A DNA stretch of 64,000 nt from Taishania sp965247975 (GCA_965247975.1 OZ252050.1:3968001-4032000), one strand, 5' to 3'; positions 44,581-54,240 are shown, numbered from the stretch's first letter. The notes: generated from the letters alone by a model not told the origin. A program made the numbers and translations.

Positions 44581-44609
44581 TAAATATAAGCAATTACCTA
44601 TATTCCAAA
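44581..44609 (-). promoter_or_regulatory. Predicted promoter of the 44544-to-42112 operon
   Basis: On the minus strand TTTG (44606-44609) is followed after 17 bases by TATATTTA (44581-44588), one base off TAnnTTTG. The ATG at 44542-44544 follows about 36 bases downstream. Confidence 0.45.
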
Positions 44610-44660
44610 CGAAGATTTTTTCAGAATTATACCTTTAAATGAAAAATGAGATTGGATTAA

Positions 44661-45194
44661 CTATCTCCTTTCTTTTACAAATCGATTGATTTCGCCATGA
44701 ATGGTTGCAAAATCATTGACCAATTTATCTCTTAAATTCATCGTTTCGGAAAGGGTTGATGTTAACTCTTTTACTTTTTTTTGCTCAAACGCAATGTAAT
44801 CATCGTATTTATCCTTGCGACCACTGGCATTTGAAACATCAACTTCGAGTTTTTTTAGACTCTGTCTTACCTCAACAACTCCCTCTTTCAAAGCAACTTG
44901 ATTGGTGGCAATAATCGGAACACTTTTCCGCATCCACTTGTATTCATCCATTTTGTAAGCCAATTCCAAAGGTACTGTGTCACTTGACTTTAAGCGCGCA
45001 AGATCTATATTCAAAATGCGCATGGTCATGGATAAATCGTCGAGGGTATCGATATGATTTTCAATCAAAACAACTTCAATGCTATCAATGGAACGCTGAA
45101 GAGCTTGAATTTCAGACAATTGGTCTCCTTTTTTCAAGTCGGAACACGATTGAAAGAAAAGTCCCAATACGAAGATAAAAGCAATGATTCTCAA
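44661..45194 (-). CDS. Lipoprotein with coiled-coil, TTG start
   Basis: The 177-residue protein starts at a TTG (45192-45194); no ATG in frame upstream or before the signal fits. The signal peptide (RIIAFIFVLGLFFQSCSDLK) has a lipobox FQSC. The remainder is strongly helical with heptad-like hydrophobics (SEIQALQRSIDSIEVVLIEN; GVVEVRQSLKKLEVDVSNAS), a coiled coil. It should be a periplasm-facing lipoprotein. A -7-like TAAATTTG lies at 45209-45216 on the minus strand, giving a leader of only a few bases. No family recognised. serS lies just upstream on the same strand. Confidence 0.75.
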   Translation of the reverse strand: MRIIAFIFVLGLFFQSCSDLKKGDQLSEIQALQRSIDSIEVVLIENHIDTLDDLSMTMRILNIDLARLKSSDTVPLELAYKMDEYKWMRKSVPIIATNQVALKEGVVEVRQSLKKLEVDVSNASGRKDKYDDYIAFEQKKVKELTSTLSETMNLRDKLVNDFATIHGEINRFVKERR

Positions 45195-45259
45195 TGGTTT
45201 TGTTTTCTCAAATTTAAGAAAAAAACGACAATCTGAATTTCCAGAAAGTAATCCCCAAT

Positions 45260-46528
45260 TTAGATGGTATCAAAACCCGTGAACTTTCTCAAAACTTCTG
45301 GAATTACCACACCATTTTCAGTTTGATGATTTTCCAACAATGCAGCCACAATTCTAGGTAACGCCAAGGCAGAACCGTTTAATGTGTGACATAATTGCGT
45401 CTTTTTATCCTCTGTTTTGAAACGCAACTTTAATCGATTGGCTTGGAATGTATCAAAGCGAGAAACGGAACTTACTTCTAACCATTTTTCTTGCGCTGCT
45501 GAAAATACTTCAAAATCATAGGTCATTGCTGACGCGAATCCAGTATCTCCTCCACACAAGCGCAAGATTCTAAAGTTCAATCCTAATTTCTCCAATAATC
45601 CTTTCACATGTTCCACCATTTCTTCCAAGGCTTTCGCTGTGTTTTTTGGATGTTCAATGCGCACAATTTCTACTTTATCGAATTGGTGCAAACGGTTCAA
45701 ACCACGCACGTCTTTGCCATAAGATCCTGCTTCTCGACGGAAACATGGAGTATATCCAGTAATCTTAATTGAAAAATCTTCGTTCGGCAAAATCACGTCC
45801 CGATACATATTCGTGAGCGGAACCTCTGCCGTTGGAATCAAGTAAAAATCATCTTCGTTGATGTAATACATTTGACCTTCCTTGTCAGGCAATTGTCCTG
45901 TTCCATAACCAGATGCTTCATTAACAACAAGTGGCGGAATAAACTCTTCGTAACCCGCTTTATCTGCTTCGTCTAAGAAAAAGCTAATCAATGCGCGTTG
46001 CAATTTCGCTCCTTTTCCCTTGTAAATTGGAAAGCCTGCTCCAGTGATTTTAACCCCTGTTTCAAAGTCAATTAAATCGTGTTTTTTGGCTAAATCCCAA
46101 TGAGCCAATGGCGCAAAATCATACGTTCTTGTTGATCCAAATTCAAAAACTGTTTCATTTTCCAACTCACTTTTCCCGGCTTTTACAAGCTCATTTGGAA
46201 CGTTTGGAAGCTGGTACATCAATTCAGTAATTTCCTTTTCCAATTCAACCACTTTTTCTTTCAAGCTATTCTCTGAGTCTTTTAACGACGTGGTTTTCTC
46301 TTTAGCCGCATTCGCTTCCGCTTGTTTTCCTTGTTGGAATAAAAGACCAATTTCTTTTGCAATACTATTTAATTCAGCCGAAATTTGCTCCAGCTCCGTT
46401 TTCGTTGTTCTCCATTGTTCATCTTTGATCAGAACGTTTTCTACAATTTCGCTAGCATCGAAATGACGTTTTTTCAATCCTTCAATGATGTTCTCTTTTT
46501 CTGTGCGAATGCGCGTTATTTCTAACAT
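45260..46528 (-). CDS. serS: Seryl-tRNA synthetase
   Basis: The 422-residue class II synthetase charges tRNA-Ser (and tRNA-Sec where present) with serine. A long N-terminal coiled coil (about 1-110, HFDASEIVENVLIKDEQWRT and on) binds the tRNA arm. Class II motif 2 is CFRREAGSYGKDVRGLNRLH, the serine-binding TAEVPLTNMYRD segment is present, and motif 3 is CHTLNGSALALPRIVAALLE. Length is normal. A -7 box TATATTTG is found on the minus strand at 46550-46557, 22 bases before the ATG. Confidence 0.97.
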   Translation of the reverse strand: MLEITRIRTEKENIIEGLKKRHFDASEIVENVLIKDEQWRTTKTELEQISAELNSIAKEIGLLFQQGKQAEANAAKEKTTSLKDSENSLKEKVVELEKEITELMYQLPNVPNELVKAGKSELENETVFEFGSTRTYDFAPLAHWDLAKKHDLIDFETGVKITGAGFPIYKGKGAKLQRALISFFLDEADKAGYEEFIPPLVVNEASGYGTGQLPDKEGQMYYINEDDFYLIPTAEVPLTNMYRDVILPNEDFSIKITGYTPCFRREAGSYGKDVRGLNRLHQFDKVEIVRIEHPKNTAKALEEMVEHVKGLLEKLGLNFRILRLCGGDTGFASAMTYDFEVFSAAQEKWLEVSSVSRFDTFQANRLKLRFKTEDKKTQLCHTLNGSALALPRIVAALLENHQTENGVVIPEVLRKFTGFDTI

Positions 46529-46809
46529 GTGTCTTGTTTTTTAAGAGTGCAAATATAATAAGACTGTTGCAAAACACCTAACTATCTTCTATACTTATGT
46601 TAACGCCGAAGGCGACCTAAATTATTCAAACCACTTCAAGCACACGCTCTTATTTCTCTTAACTGACTTCGTCGCTGCTGCGCGGTCCTCAATGTTTAAA
46701 ATATTCATTTGTTTATTTATCCAACCTTCATTCTTGCGCTAAGTTTGGGACGAGTCGACTATTTTTTTTGAACTTTGTTACTTTTCCAGTTTTTCGCATT
46801 ATTGAACTA
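46529..46809. other. Gap between divergent serS and L,D-transpeptidase genes
   Basis: The 281 bases contain the serS promoter box at one end. The middle (about 46600-46745) is oddly GC-richer than its flanks and has CGCCGAAGGCG (46604-46614), a small palindrome. A minus-strand ORF of 28 codons (about 46628-46714) reads through it but has no recognisable product; it may be the remnant of a larger gene. Confidence 0.4.
46550..46557 (-). promoter_or_regulatory. Predicted -7 element of serS
   Basis: Minus strand TATATTTG matches TAnnTTTG exactly, with the TSS expected near 46543 and a leader of about 15 bases. A TTTTG stands 12 bases further upstream, closer than usual for a -33 element. Confidence 0.45.
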
Positions 46810-47448
46810 ATGAAATTAATTGCACCCTTTATTTTATTCCTTGGGATTTCGCTTTCTCATCATTCTTGCGTTCAAGCTCAAGGTGAAGGGTCTTGGCTTT
46901 TTGGATCAAATCCAGCTGATAATGAATCATTTAAAGCATCAAGAGATTCCGTTTTAAATGTCAAAAAACAAGAGTCAAAAGAATTTCTTGCTTTGAATAA
47001 ATCCTATTCTCAAGAATTGGTTTTTTTAATCGACATGAAAATTCCATCTGGCAAAAATCGCTTTTTTGTCTTGGATTTAAAAAAAGACTCCGTCATTGCA
47101 AAAGGACTTGTAGCTCATGGTGCTGCTTCCACAATTAGCGAGGATAGCTTGGTATTTAGCAACACGCCAAATTCTTATCAAACCTCTTTGGGGAAATATA
47201 AAATTGGAAGTTCGTATGCAGGAAATTTTGGTAAATCATATAAATTACACGGACTCGACAAGACAAACAGCAAAGCCTTCGACCGATTAGTAGTACTTCA
47301 TCCTTACCAATGCGTGCCTGACATAGAACAAGACGATCCCATTTGCGAAAGTCTTGGATGTCCCATGGTTTCCAATCAATTCATGGAAGTACTTTATACA
47401 TTTATCGACAATTCCAAGAAGCCTATTTTGATGGTTATTTACTATTAG
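46810..47448 (+). CDS. L,D-transpeptidase-like protein (YkuD_2 family), exported
   Basis: I choose the ATG at 46810 (MKLIAPFILFLGISLSHHSC) because it opens a signal peptide; an upstream start at 46768 would add 14 residues. The 212-residue product has the YkuD_2 catalytic pattern: LVFLIDMKIPSGKNRFFVLD, AHGAASTISEDSLVFSNTPN, YQTSLGKYKIGSSYAGNFGK, YKLHGLD and CESLGCPMVSNQFM, the last holding the catalytic cysteine (SxGCPMV) and the histidine being in the HGLD segment. Such enzymes cross-link peptidoglycan through 3-3 bonds or attach proteins in the periplasm. It is a lone gene, divergent from serS. Confidence 0.85.
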   Translation: MKLIAPFILFLGISLSHHSCVQAQGEGSWLFGSNPADNESFKASRDSVLNVKKQESKEFLALNKSYSQELVFLIDMKIPSGKNRFFVLDLKKDSVIAKGLVAHGAASTISEDSLVFSNTPNSYQTSLGKYKIGSSYAGNFGKSYKLHGLDKTNSKAFDRLVVLHPYQCVPDIEQDDPICESLGCPMVSNQFMEVLYTFIDNSKKPILMVIYY

Positions 47449-47575
47449 CTGTTGACATTAAGGCTAATTTCAATTAGAAACATTTTACCTTCAGTGTATC
47501 CTTCTCATCATCTGAGTTACCTCATGTATCCTATTAAATTGTTATATTCACCCCTTGAATATAAATTAATTCCAG

Positions 47576-49627
47576 ATGAAACTTATTTTTCTCATTTCTC
47601 TTTCGTTTATTACGCTAAATCTTACTGCACAAACCTTGCTTACTCCCGAAAAATTGTGGGACATGGTGCGCGTTTCTGCACCAAAAATTTCTCCGAATGG
47701 CAAATACATGTTGTATAGCGAAACGCGGTATGACATTGCGGCGAACAAAGGAAATGCGGATTTATACATTCAAACGCTAGATACGCGAATCACAACCAAA
47801 ATTACTAATACTCCGTTTTCAGAATTTGAAGCACAATGGTCGGCATCCAACACAATTTGGTATTTATCAACCGAAACTGGAAATTTAGAAATTTACCGTA
47901 TTAATCCAGATGGAACAGGAAAAGAATCCATGTCTCATTTTGGTGAGTCTGAATTAGAGGGATTTATCTTGGCTCCTGATGAAAAATCAGTGATCACACT
48001 TCAGGCAGTGAAAACGAAAAAAACGGTTAATGATATTTATCCTGACTTGCCGAAAGCCAATGTCCGAATCGAAGATGATTTGATGTATCGTCACTGGGAT
48101 CATTGGGACGATTTCAAAAAAAGACATGTTTTTTTCCACAAAATCGAAGCTGGACAAATTGCTAAGGATGGAACGGATTTGTTGAAAAACGAAAACTTTG
48201 ATGCCATCTTGCCCCCAATGGGTGGAATGGAACAAATTTGCTATGCTCCCGACTCTAAGTCCATAATTTATACTTCGAAAAAATTGAGCGGAAAGGAATT
48301 TGCACAATCAACCAATAGTTCGTTGTATTGGGTCAATTTATCCACCTTGGAAACCAAACAAATCACTTCATCAACTGATTATGCTGGATATGACAATGTG
48401 CCAAGTTATTCCATCAATCATGATTTGGCTTGGCTAAGCATGAAACGAAATGGTTTTGAATCGGACAAAAATGACCTCATTGTGCGCCACCAAAAAACGG
48501 GTCTTGATGTGAATCTGACTAAGAATATAGATATTTCGGTGAATGATTATTGCTGGCATCCCGATGGAACACGCCTTTATTTTTTAGCAACAGTCAAAGG
48601 TACAACTCAAATTTTTGAAGTTTTTCATTTAACAGGTCAAGTGAAACAAATTACCGAAGGTCAGCACGATTACACAAGTGTTGCAGCTTCAGGTGCTTAC
48701 GTTTTCGCCGGTCGCCAATCGATGCTCGAACCCAATGATCTTTATGCGATTCAAACGCAAAAAATGCCCAAGTCAAAATCAACAAATTCGGTTATTAGAT
48801 TAACAGATTCGAATAAAGAAATCATGGCTTCGTTAGCAAAACCTACTGTCAAAGAAACATGGGTTACAACTTCGGATGGCAAAAAAATGCTTTCATGGAT
48901 GATTCTTCCTCCAAATTTTGATTCCACCAAAACATATCCAACGCTTTTGTATTGTCAAGGTGGACCGCAAAGTCCAGTGAGTCAATTTTTCTCTTTTCGC
49001 TGGAATTTTATGCTTATGGCCTCGCAAGGTTATATTGTTGTAGCTCCCAATCGTCGTGGCTTACCAGGTTTTGGACAGGAATGGAATGACGCTATTTCCA
49101 AAGATTGGGGCGGACAAGCGATGCGTGACTATCTTGCAGCTATTGATGATGCTTCAAAAAATTCATTTGTCGATAAAAACCGTCTTGGTGCCATAGGTGC
49201 TTCTTATGGTGGTTATTCGGTGTATTATTTGGCTGGAATTCATCAAAAACGCTTTAAAACATTTATTTCCCATTGTGGTTTGTTCAATCTCGAAAGCTGG
49301 TATGGTACGACAGAAGAATTGTTTTTCGCAAATTGGGACATCGGCGGACCGTATTGGGATGCTAAAAACAAAGATTATTACGAAAAAAATAGTCCGCACA
49401 AATTGGTTCAAAACTGGGACACTCCTATTATGGTCATTCATGGTGGTAACGATTTTCGAGTTCCCGAAAGTGAAGGAATGCAAGCATATCAAGCAGCACA
49501 ACTGAAAGGATTAAAAAGTAAATTTTTGTATTTTCCAGAAGAAGGACATTGGGTTTTGAAACCTCAAAATGGATTGGTTTGGCACCGTGAATTTTTCAAA
49601 TGGTTGGATGCTGATTTGAAACCGTGA
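47576..49627 (+). CDS. S9 family peptidase (prolyl-oligopeptidase/acylaminoacyl peptidase type)
   Basis: The 683-residue protein has a signal peptide (MKLIFLISLSFITLNLTAQT), an N-terminal beta-propeller of WD/PD40-like repeats (for example SEFEAQWSASNTIWYLSTET and CWHPDGTRLYFLATVKGTTQ), and an alpha/beta hydrolase domain. The serine is in GASYGGYSVYY (near residue 543), the aspartate in GGNDFRVPESEG and the histidine in PEEGHWVLKPQN. It should degrade short peptides in the periplasm. Length fits the family. It is followed by an exporter gene 66 bases downstream with its own promoter. Confidence 0.93.
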   Translation: MKLIFLISLSFITLNLTAQTLLTPEKLWDMVRVSAPKISPNGKYMLYSETRYDIAANKGNADLYIQTLDTRITTKITNTPFSEFEAQWSASNTIWYLSTETGNLEIYRINPDGTGKESMSHFGESELEGFILAPDEKSVITLQAVKTKKTVNDIYPDLPKANVRIEDDLMYRHWDHWDDFKKRHVFFHKIEAGQIAKDGTDLLKNENFDAILPPMGGMEQICYAPDSKSIIYTSKKLSGKEFAQSTNSSLYWVNLSTLETKQITSSTDYAGYDNVPSYSINHDLAWLSMKRNGFESDKNDLIVRHQKTGLDVNLTKNIDISVNDYCWHPDGTRLYFLATVKGTTQIFEVFHLTGQVKQITEGQHDYTSVAASGAYVFAGRQSMLEPNDLYAIQTQKMPKSKSTNSVIRLTDSNKEIMASLAKPTVKETWVTTSDGKKMLSWMILPPNFDSTKTYPTLLYCQGGPQSPVSQFFSFRWNFMLMASQGYIVVAPNRRGLPGFGQEWNDAISKDWGGQAMRDYLAAIDDASKNSFVDKNRLGAIGASYGGYSVYYLAGIHQKRFKTFISHCGLFNLESWYGTTEELFFANWDIGGPYWDAKNKDYYEKNSPHKLVQNWDTPIMVIHGGNDFRVPESEGMQAYQAAQLKGLKSKFLYFPEEGHWVLKPQNGLVWHREFFKWLDADLKP

Positions 49628-49631
49628 TAAG

Positions 49632-49663
49632 TTTGGCAAGCCCAATCTAAATGACTATTTTTG
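49632..49663 (+). promoter_or_regulatory. Bacteroidota-type promoter before the RND exporter gene
   Basis: TTTG at 49632-49635 and TATTTTTG at 49656-49663 are separated by 20 bases, matching both the -33 and -7 elements. The exporter ATG follows 30 bases later. Confidence 0.65.
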
Positions 49664-49693
49664 CATCCTTTTAGTTAAAGTACAGGCTCAATT

Positions 49694-52351
49694 ATGTGGC
49701 AGTTTATTGCAAATATTATACTTAGAAATCGATTCCTAATTATTGGAATTTTAACGCTTTTGACCGTGTTTTTTGGCTATTATGCCACAACCGGAATGAA
49801 GCTGGAAAATAAGTATGGTATCATTCTTCCGAAGGAATCTCCAGCAAAAATGGACTACATGAAGTTCAAAGAAACGTTTGGAGAAGATGGTGGAACCTTG
49901 GTATTGGCAATACAAACAGATTCACTTTATACCAAAGAAAATTTCTTGAAATGGAAAGAACTTGGTGATTCGATTTTGAAATTTGATGGCGTCGAAGCAG
50001 TTGTTTCTGAAGCGACCTTATTCTCTGTTAAAAACAATGTAGACAAAGAATCCTTTGAAGTTCATAAAATTTTCTCCGATATTACCTTTGAAGAAAAATC
50101 GATAGAACAAATAGAAGCGGAAATAAAACGCGTACCTTTTTACGACCACGTTCTCTTTAATGACACAGCCAATGTCTCATTGATGATGGTTTCGGTCGAT
50201 GAAACGTTTTTATCTGATCAGAAAAAAGCCAATGTTGTTCTTGATATCGAAGCATTTGCAAAAACCTACGAAAAAGAATTTGGGAAAGTACGATACGCTG
50301 GTTTACCGCATCTTCGCGTAGTAATCGGAAAGCAAATCATGAAAGAAATGTTCCTTTTTGTTGGACTCTCAATCTTGATTACTTCGCTTTTGATTTACTT
50401 CTTTTTCCGATCTATCAAAGTGGTAATTATCTGTAACATCGTTGTGGTTGTGGCCGTAATTTGGTCCATTGGAACGATTGCTTTACTCGGATTTCATATT
50501 TCCATTTTAACGGCATTGATACCTCCTTTAATGATTGTCATCGGTATTCCGAATTGCATTTTCTTAATGACAAAATTTCACCAAGAAGTTAAGGAACATG
50601 GAAATAAAGTAAAGGCGCTTTCTCGTGTTATTCAAAAAATCGGAACTGCTACCTTCTTAACGAATTTAACCACGGCTTTAGGATTTTTAACGTTCGCCTT
50701 CACTAATTCTGATAAATTGGTTGAATTTGGTGTTAGCGCTTCGATAAACATCATGATGGTATTCGTGCTTTCACTCACGATTTTGCCCATTATTGTTTCA
50801 TTTTCCAAAAAACCAAAACAAAGACATTTACATCACTTGGATCGTAAACTTGCCGTTGGCTTGTTGAATAGATTGGTTCACATGATTGAGTTTCATCGCA
50901 AGTGGATTTACCTTGTTACTCTTGGGATTGTTGCGTTAAGTGTGATCGGTTTATTACAAATCAAAGCAACAGGTAATATTACCGGAGATCTACCAGAAGG
51001 ACATCAAATTCTGCAAGATGTTCATTTTATGCAAGAAAATTTTGGTGGATCCATTCCATTCGAAATTATGATTGATTACAAAGAGCAAGGTCGTTTGTTT
51101 AAAAAATCAACCCTCGAAAAAATTGAGGAAATTCAATATACTTATCACAAGGACACCTTGTTTTCGAAAAGCATTTCAATGGTTGATTTCATCAAAGTAA
51201 TCAATATGGCATATTACGGGAATGAACCTTCGAAATACACCATTTTTTCCAATCGAGATAAAGTTCGTTTGAAAAAATACATTGACAATTTTGATATGAC
51301 GAACCTCAATGGCGGAGCATTCAAAATGAAGGAATTGCTCGACACAACTAAAACAACTTTGCGAATACGTTCTCAAATGAAAGACATTGGTTCATTTGAA
51401 GTGGCGGCGAAAGTGGCTAAAATGCACAAACGCATCGATTCGATTTTAAATCCAGATAAAGCAGACATTGAACGTTACTATTCGAAAGTTATTACAGGTA
51501 AAAAAGTATATATCGACTCCATTCTAGATAACTATCCTTCTGTTTATAATGGACTTACGAAAATATTAGCCAAGGGAAATCCATCCGTTCAAGAAGCTTT
51601 TGACATGGATTTCACAAAAATAAAGTCCTATTATTCAAAACCAAGTTTTAATGAAAATCTGCGAAAAGCAATAGACAAGGAGTATTTTGACATTACCCTC
51701 ACCGGGACTTCAGTGGTTGCAGCGGAAGGAACTAAATATTTATTGAATAATCTTGTATCAAGTTTGCTCTTCGCTATTATTGCCATTGCAGTTTTAATGG
51801 CACTTTTATTTCGCTCTTGGCGAATGGTGGTCATTTCATTGATTCCGAATCTCATTCCGTTGGTAGCAACTGGAGGAATTATGGGTTGGTTTGGAATTCC
51901 ATTGAAACCATCTACTTTGTTGGTATTCAGCATTGCCTTTGGTATTTCTGTGGATGATACCATTCACTACCTTGCCAAATACCGTCAAGAACTCAAAAAC
52001 AAAGATTGGAACATCAAGGAATGTGTTATCTTGGCGGTTCGCGAAAGTGGACTAGGCATGTTCTATACTTCCATCGTGCTTTTCTGTGGTTTTGCTGTCT
52101 TTATGTTTTCGCAATTCGGTGGTACCATTGCCCTCGGGATGCTTATTTCAATTACGCTCTTGATTGCGATGTTAACCAACCTCATCATTCTCCCTTCATT
52201 GCTATTGACACTTGAGAGAAGTATTACAACCAAAGCATTCCGTGAACCATACTTTGATGCTTACGATGAAGAAAGCGACATCGATTGGGGAAATCTTGCG
52301 ATCGAAGATGACGAAGATGATGACGTTTCTCCCAAAGAAAAAGAAGAATAA
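49694..52351 (+). CDS. RND/MMPL-type exporter with two SSD-like halves
   Basis: The 885-residue membrane protein belongs to the predicted exporters of the RND superfamily (COG1033). A first helix (NRFLIIGILTLLTVFFGYYA) is followed by a periplasmic loop, a set of five helices (about 220-380), a second helix and loop, and another set of five helices (about 680-850), the RND duplication. The second half has GISVDDTIHYLAKYRQEL in helix 4, the acidic pair expected in proton-driven pumps. The matching first-half segment reads VIGIPNCIFLMTKFHQEV and lacks the acid, so the halves are asymmetric. It may export lipids or sterol-like compounds. It precedes rfbA by 23 bases. Confidence 0.88.
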   Translation: MWQFIANIILRNRFLIIGILTLLTVFFGYYATTGMKLENKYGIILPKESPAKMDYMKFKETFGEDGGTLVLAIQTDSLYTKENFLKWKELGDSILKFDGVEAVVSEATLFSVKNNVDKESFEVHKIFSDITFEEKSIEQIEAEIKRVPFYDHVLFNDTANVSLMMVSVDETFLSDQKKANVVLDIEAFAKTYEKEFGKVRYAGLPHLRVVIGKQIMKEMFLFVGLSILITSLLIYFFFRSIKVVIICNIVVVVAVIWSIGTIALLGFHISILTALIPPLMIVIGIPNCIFLMTKFHQEVKEHGNKVKALSRVIQKIGTATFLTNLTTALGFLTFAFTNSDKLVEFGVSASINIMMVFVLSLTILPIIVSFSKKPKQRHLHHLDRKLAVGLLNRLVHMIEFHRKWIYLVTLGIVALSVIGLLQIKATGNITGDLPEGHQILQDVHFMQENFGGSIPFEIMIDYKEQGRLFKKSTLEKIEEIQYTYHKDTLFSKSISMVDFIKVINMAYYGNEPSKYTIFSNRDKVRLKKYIDNFDMTNLNGGAFKMKELLDTTKTTLRIRSQMKDIGSFEVAAKVAKMHKRIDSILNPDKADIERYYSKVITGKKVYIDSILDNYPSVYNGLTKILAKGNPSVQEAFDMDFTKIKSYYSKPSFNENLRKAIDKEYFDITLTGTSVVAAEGTKYLLNNLVSSLLFAIIAIAVLMALLFRSWRMVVISLIPNLIPLVATGGIMGWFGIPLKPSTLLVFSIAFGISVDDTIHYLAKYRQELKNKDWNIKECVILAVRESGLGMFYTSIVLFCGFAVFMFSQFGGTIALGMLISITLLIAMLTNLIILPSLLLTLERSITTKAFREPYFDAYDEESDIDWGNLAIEDDEDDDVSPKEKEE

Positions 52352-52374
52352 TTTTTGAATAAGATCACTACATT

Positions 52375-53235
52375 ATGAAAGGAATAATACTTGCAGGTGG
52401 TTCAGGAACTAGGCTCCACCCTCTTACATTAGCAGTTAGCAAGCAATTGATGCCAATCTATGATAAACCAATGATTTACTATCCCTTATCTATTTTGATG
52501 GATGCTGGAATCAAGGACATTCTTATCATTTCAACACCTCATGATTTGCCTCATTTTGAGAAACTTCTCGGAAATGGTGAAAATTTAGGTTGTTCGTTTT
52601 CTTATAAAGTACAAGAAATTCCAAACGGATTGGCGCAAGCTTTTGTGATTGGGGAAGAATTTATTGGCAACGACAAAGTGGCTCTTGTGTTAGGTGATAA
52701 TATTTTTTACGGAGTCGGAATGGACGAATTGCTCAAAGAAAACAATGATCCGGATGGCGGAGTTGTTTACGCATATCATGTGAGCGATCCTGAGCGTTAT
52801 GGTGTGGTAGAATTTGATGACGCGATGAATGTTATTTCCATTGAAGAAAAACCGATCAAACCAAAATCAAATTATGCCGTTCCTGGACTGTATTTCTATG
52901 ATAATTCGGTGGTTGAAATAGCGAAAAACTTGAAGCCATCTGCACGAGGTGAATATGAAATTACCGATGTAAATGCTGAGTATTTACGTAGAAATAAATT
53001 GAAAGTTGCGGTTTTAAGTCGAGGGACAGCTTGGCTTGACACAGGTACCTTTGCCTCACTCATGCAAGCTGGACAATTTGTACAAGTGATTGAAGAACGT
53101 CAAGGTCTAAAAGTAGGTTGCATCGAAGAAATTGCCTACCGAAATGGATTTATTGACAAAACGCAACTTCAAAAATTAGCAGAACCATTGGTGAAAAGTG
53201 GCTATGGAGCTTACTTGATGAATTTAATAAAATAG
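52375..53235 (+). CDS. rfbA: Glucose-1-phosphate thymidylyltransferase
   Basis: The 286-residue enzyme makes dTDP-glucose from dTTP and glucose-1-phosphate, the first step toward dTDP-rhamnose and related sugars. The nucleotide-binding N-terminus MKGIILAGGSGTRLHPLTLA is diagnostic, with LVLGDNIFYG, VVEFDDAMNVISIEEKPIKP, VPGLYFYDNSVVEIAKNL, and the RGTAWLDTGTFASLMQAG active-site region. The rest of the rhamnose pathway (rfbBCD) is not in the window. It sits 23 bases after the exporter gene and one base before the polyprenyl synthetase gene, probably one operon. Confidence 0.96.
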   Translation: MKGIILAGGSGTRLHPLTLAVSKQLMPIYDKPMIYYPLSILMDAGIKDILIISTPHDLPHFEKLLGNGENLGCSFSYKVQEIPNGLAQAFVIGEEFIGNDKVALVLGDNIFYGVGMDELLKENNDPDGGVVYAYHVSDPERYGVVEFDDAMNVISIEEKPIKPKSNYAVPGLYFYDNSVVEIAKNLKPSARGEYEITDVNAEYLRRNKLKVAVLSRGTAWLDTGTFASLMQAGQFVQVIEERQGLKVGCIEEIAYRNGFIDKTQLQKLAEPLVKSGYGAYLMNLIK

Positions 53236-53236
53236 C

Positions 53237-54205
53237 ATGGATTTTATTGCTGCATACTCCCAATTTATTGAAGCAGAAATTGAGACATTAAATCTCCCAA
53301 AATCGCCTGCTAATTTGTATGATCCGCTTCGTTATTTCATGAAGCTCGGAGGCAAAAGAATGCGCCCAATTCTAACGCTATTAGGTGCTGAAATGTTTGG
53401 TCAATCAAAAGAATCAGCCATCAAGGCCGCTCTGGCAATCGAAGTGTTTCACAATTTCACCTTGATTCATGACGACATCATGGACGAAGCACCATTGCGT
53501 AGAAATCAAGAAACTGTTCATACCAAATGGAATCAAAGCATTGCAATTCTTTCTGGAGATGTTTTGTTTGTGAAAGCCTATGAATTATTGACACAACAAC
53601 CAACCGGCGATTTAAGATTTTTAATCGAAATTTTTAACCGAACAGCGATTGAAGTATGTGAAGGTCAACAACTTGATATGGATTTCGAATCAAGAAAGGA
53701 TGTCTCAGTGGATGAATACATTGAAATGATTCGATTGAAAACTTCGGTGTTGTTGGGTTGTGCGTTAGAATTTGGTGCTGTGACCTCCAATGCGTCGAAA
53801 GAAGATTGTGCACATATTTATGATTTTGGGGTAAACATCGGATTGGCATTCCAAATCCAAGACGATATTCTAGATTTATATGCGGATCCCGAAAAATTTG
53901 GCAAGCAAGTAGGTGGCGATGTCCTTTCAAACAAAAAAACAATGCTTTATTTGAAAGCCTTGGAATTTGCCAATGAAGCACAGCGAGAAACCCTAAGTCA
54001 ACTTTATAACCATCAAGATCCCATCGAAAAAGTTTCCAAAACGCGCCAATTATTTGATGAAATCGGGGCTAGAAAACACTGCGAACAAATGATGGAATCC
54101 TACTACCAAAAAGCACTTTTATCGATCGGAAGACTAAGTCCAGATGAAAGTCACAAAAGTATTTTGATTCAATTGGCAGATTTTCTCCTTGTGAGAGAAT
54201 CATAA
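53237..54205 (+). CDS. Polyprenyl diphosphate synthase
   Basis: The 322-residue trans-prenyltransferase has the first aspartate-rich motif in TLIHDDIMDEAPLRRN (DDxxD), the GGKRMRP start segment and the second motif in FQIQDDILDLYADP. It condenses isopentenyl diphosphate with an allylic primer in the cytosol. The residue five before the first DDxxD is a phenylalanine (F-T-L-I-H-D-D), a place where aromatic residues limit chain length in related geranylgeranyl diphosphate synthases, so a C20 or shorter product is possible; this is inference. It starts one base after the rfbA stop codon. Confidence 0.9.
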   Translation: MDFIAAYSQFIEAEIETLNLPKSPANLYDPLRYFMKLGGKRMRPILTLLGAEMFGQSKESAIKAALAIEVFHNFTLIHDDIMDEAPLRRNQETVHTKWNQSIAILSGDVLFVKAYELLTQQPTGDLRFLIEIFNRTAIEVCEGQQLDMDFESRKDVSVDEYIEMIRLKTSVLLGCALEFGAVTSNASKEDCAHIYDFGVNIGLAFQIQDDILDLYADPEKFGKQVGGDVLSNKKTMLYLKALEFANEAQRETLSQLYNHQDPIEKVSKTRQLFDEIGARKHCEQMMESYYQKALLSIGRLSPDESHKSILIQLADFLLVRES

Positions 54206-54206
54206 A

Positions 54207-54240
54207 TTGAACAATACTTAGCACTGAATCATTAAATTTG
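54207..54240 (+). promoter_or_regulatory. Possible promoter for metG
   Basis: TTG at 54207-54209 and TAAATTTG at 54233-54240, with 23 bases between, resemble the -33 and -7 elements, at the long end of the spacing range. The metG ATG follows 18 bases later. Confidence 0.45.
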
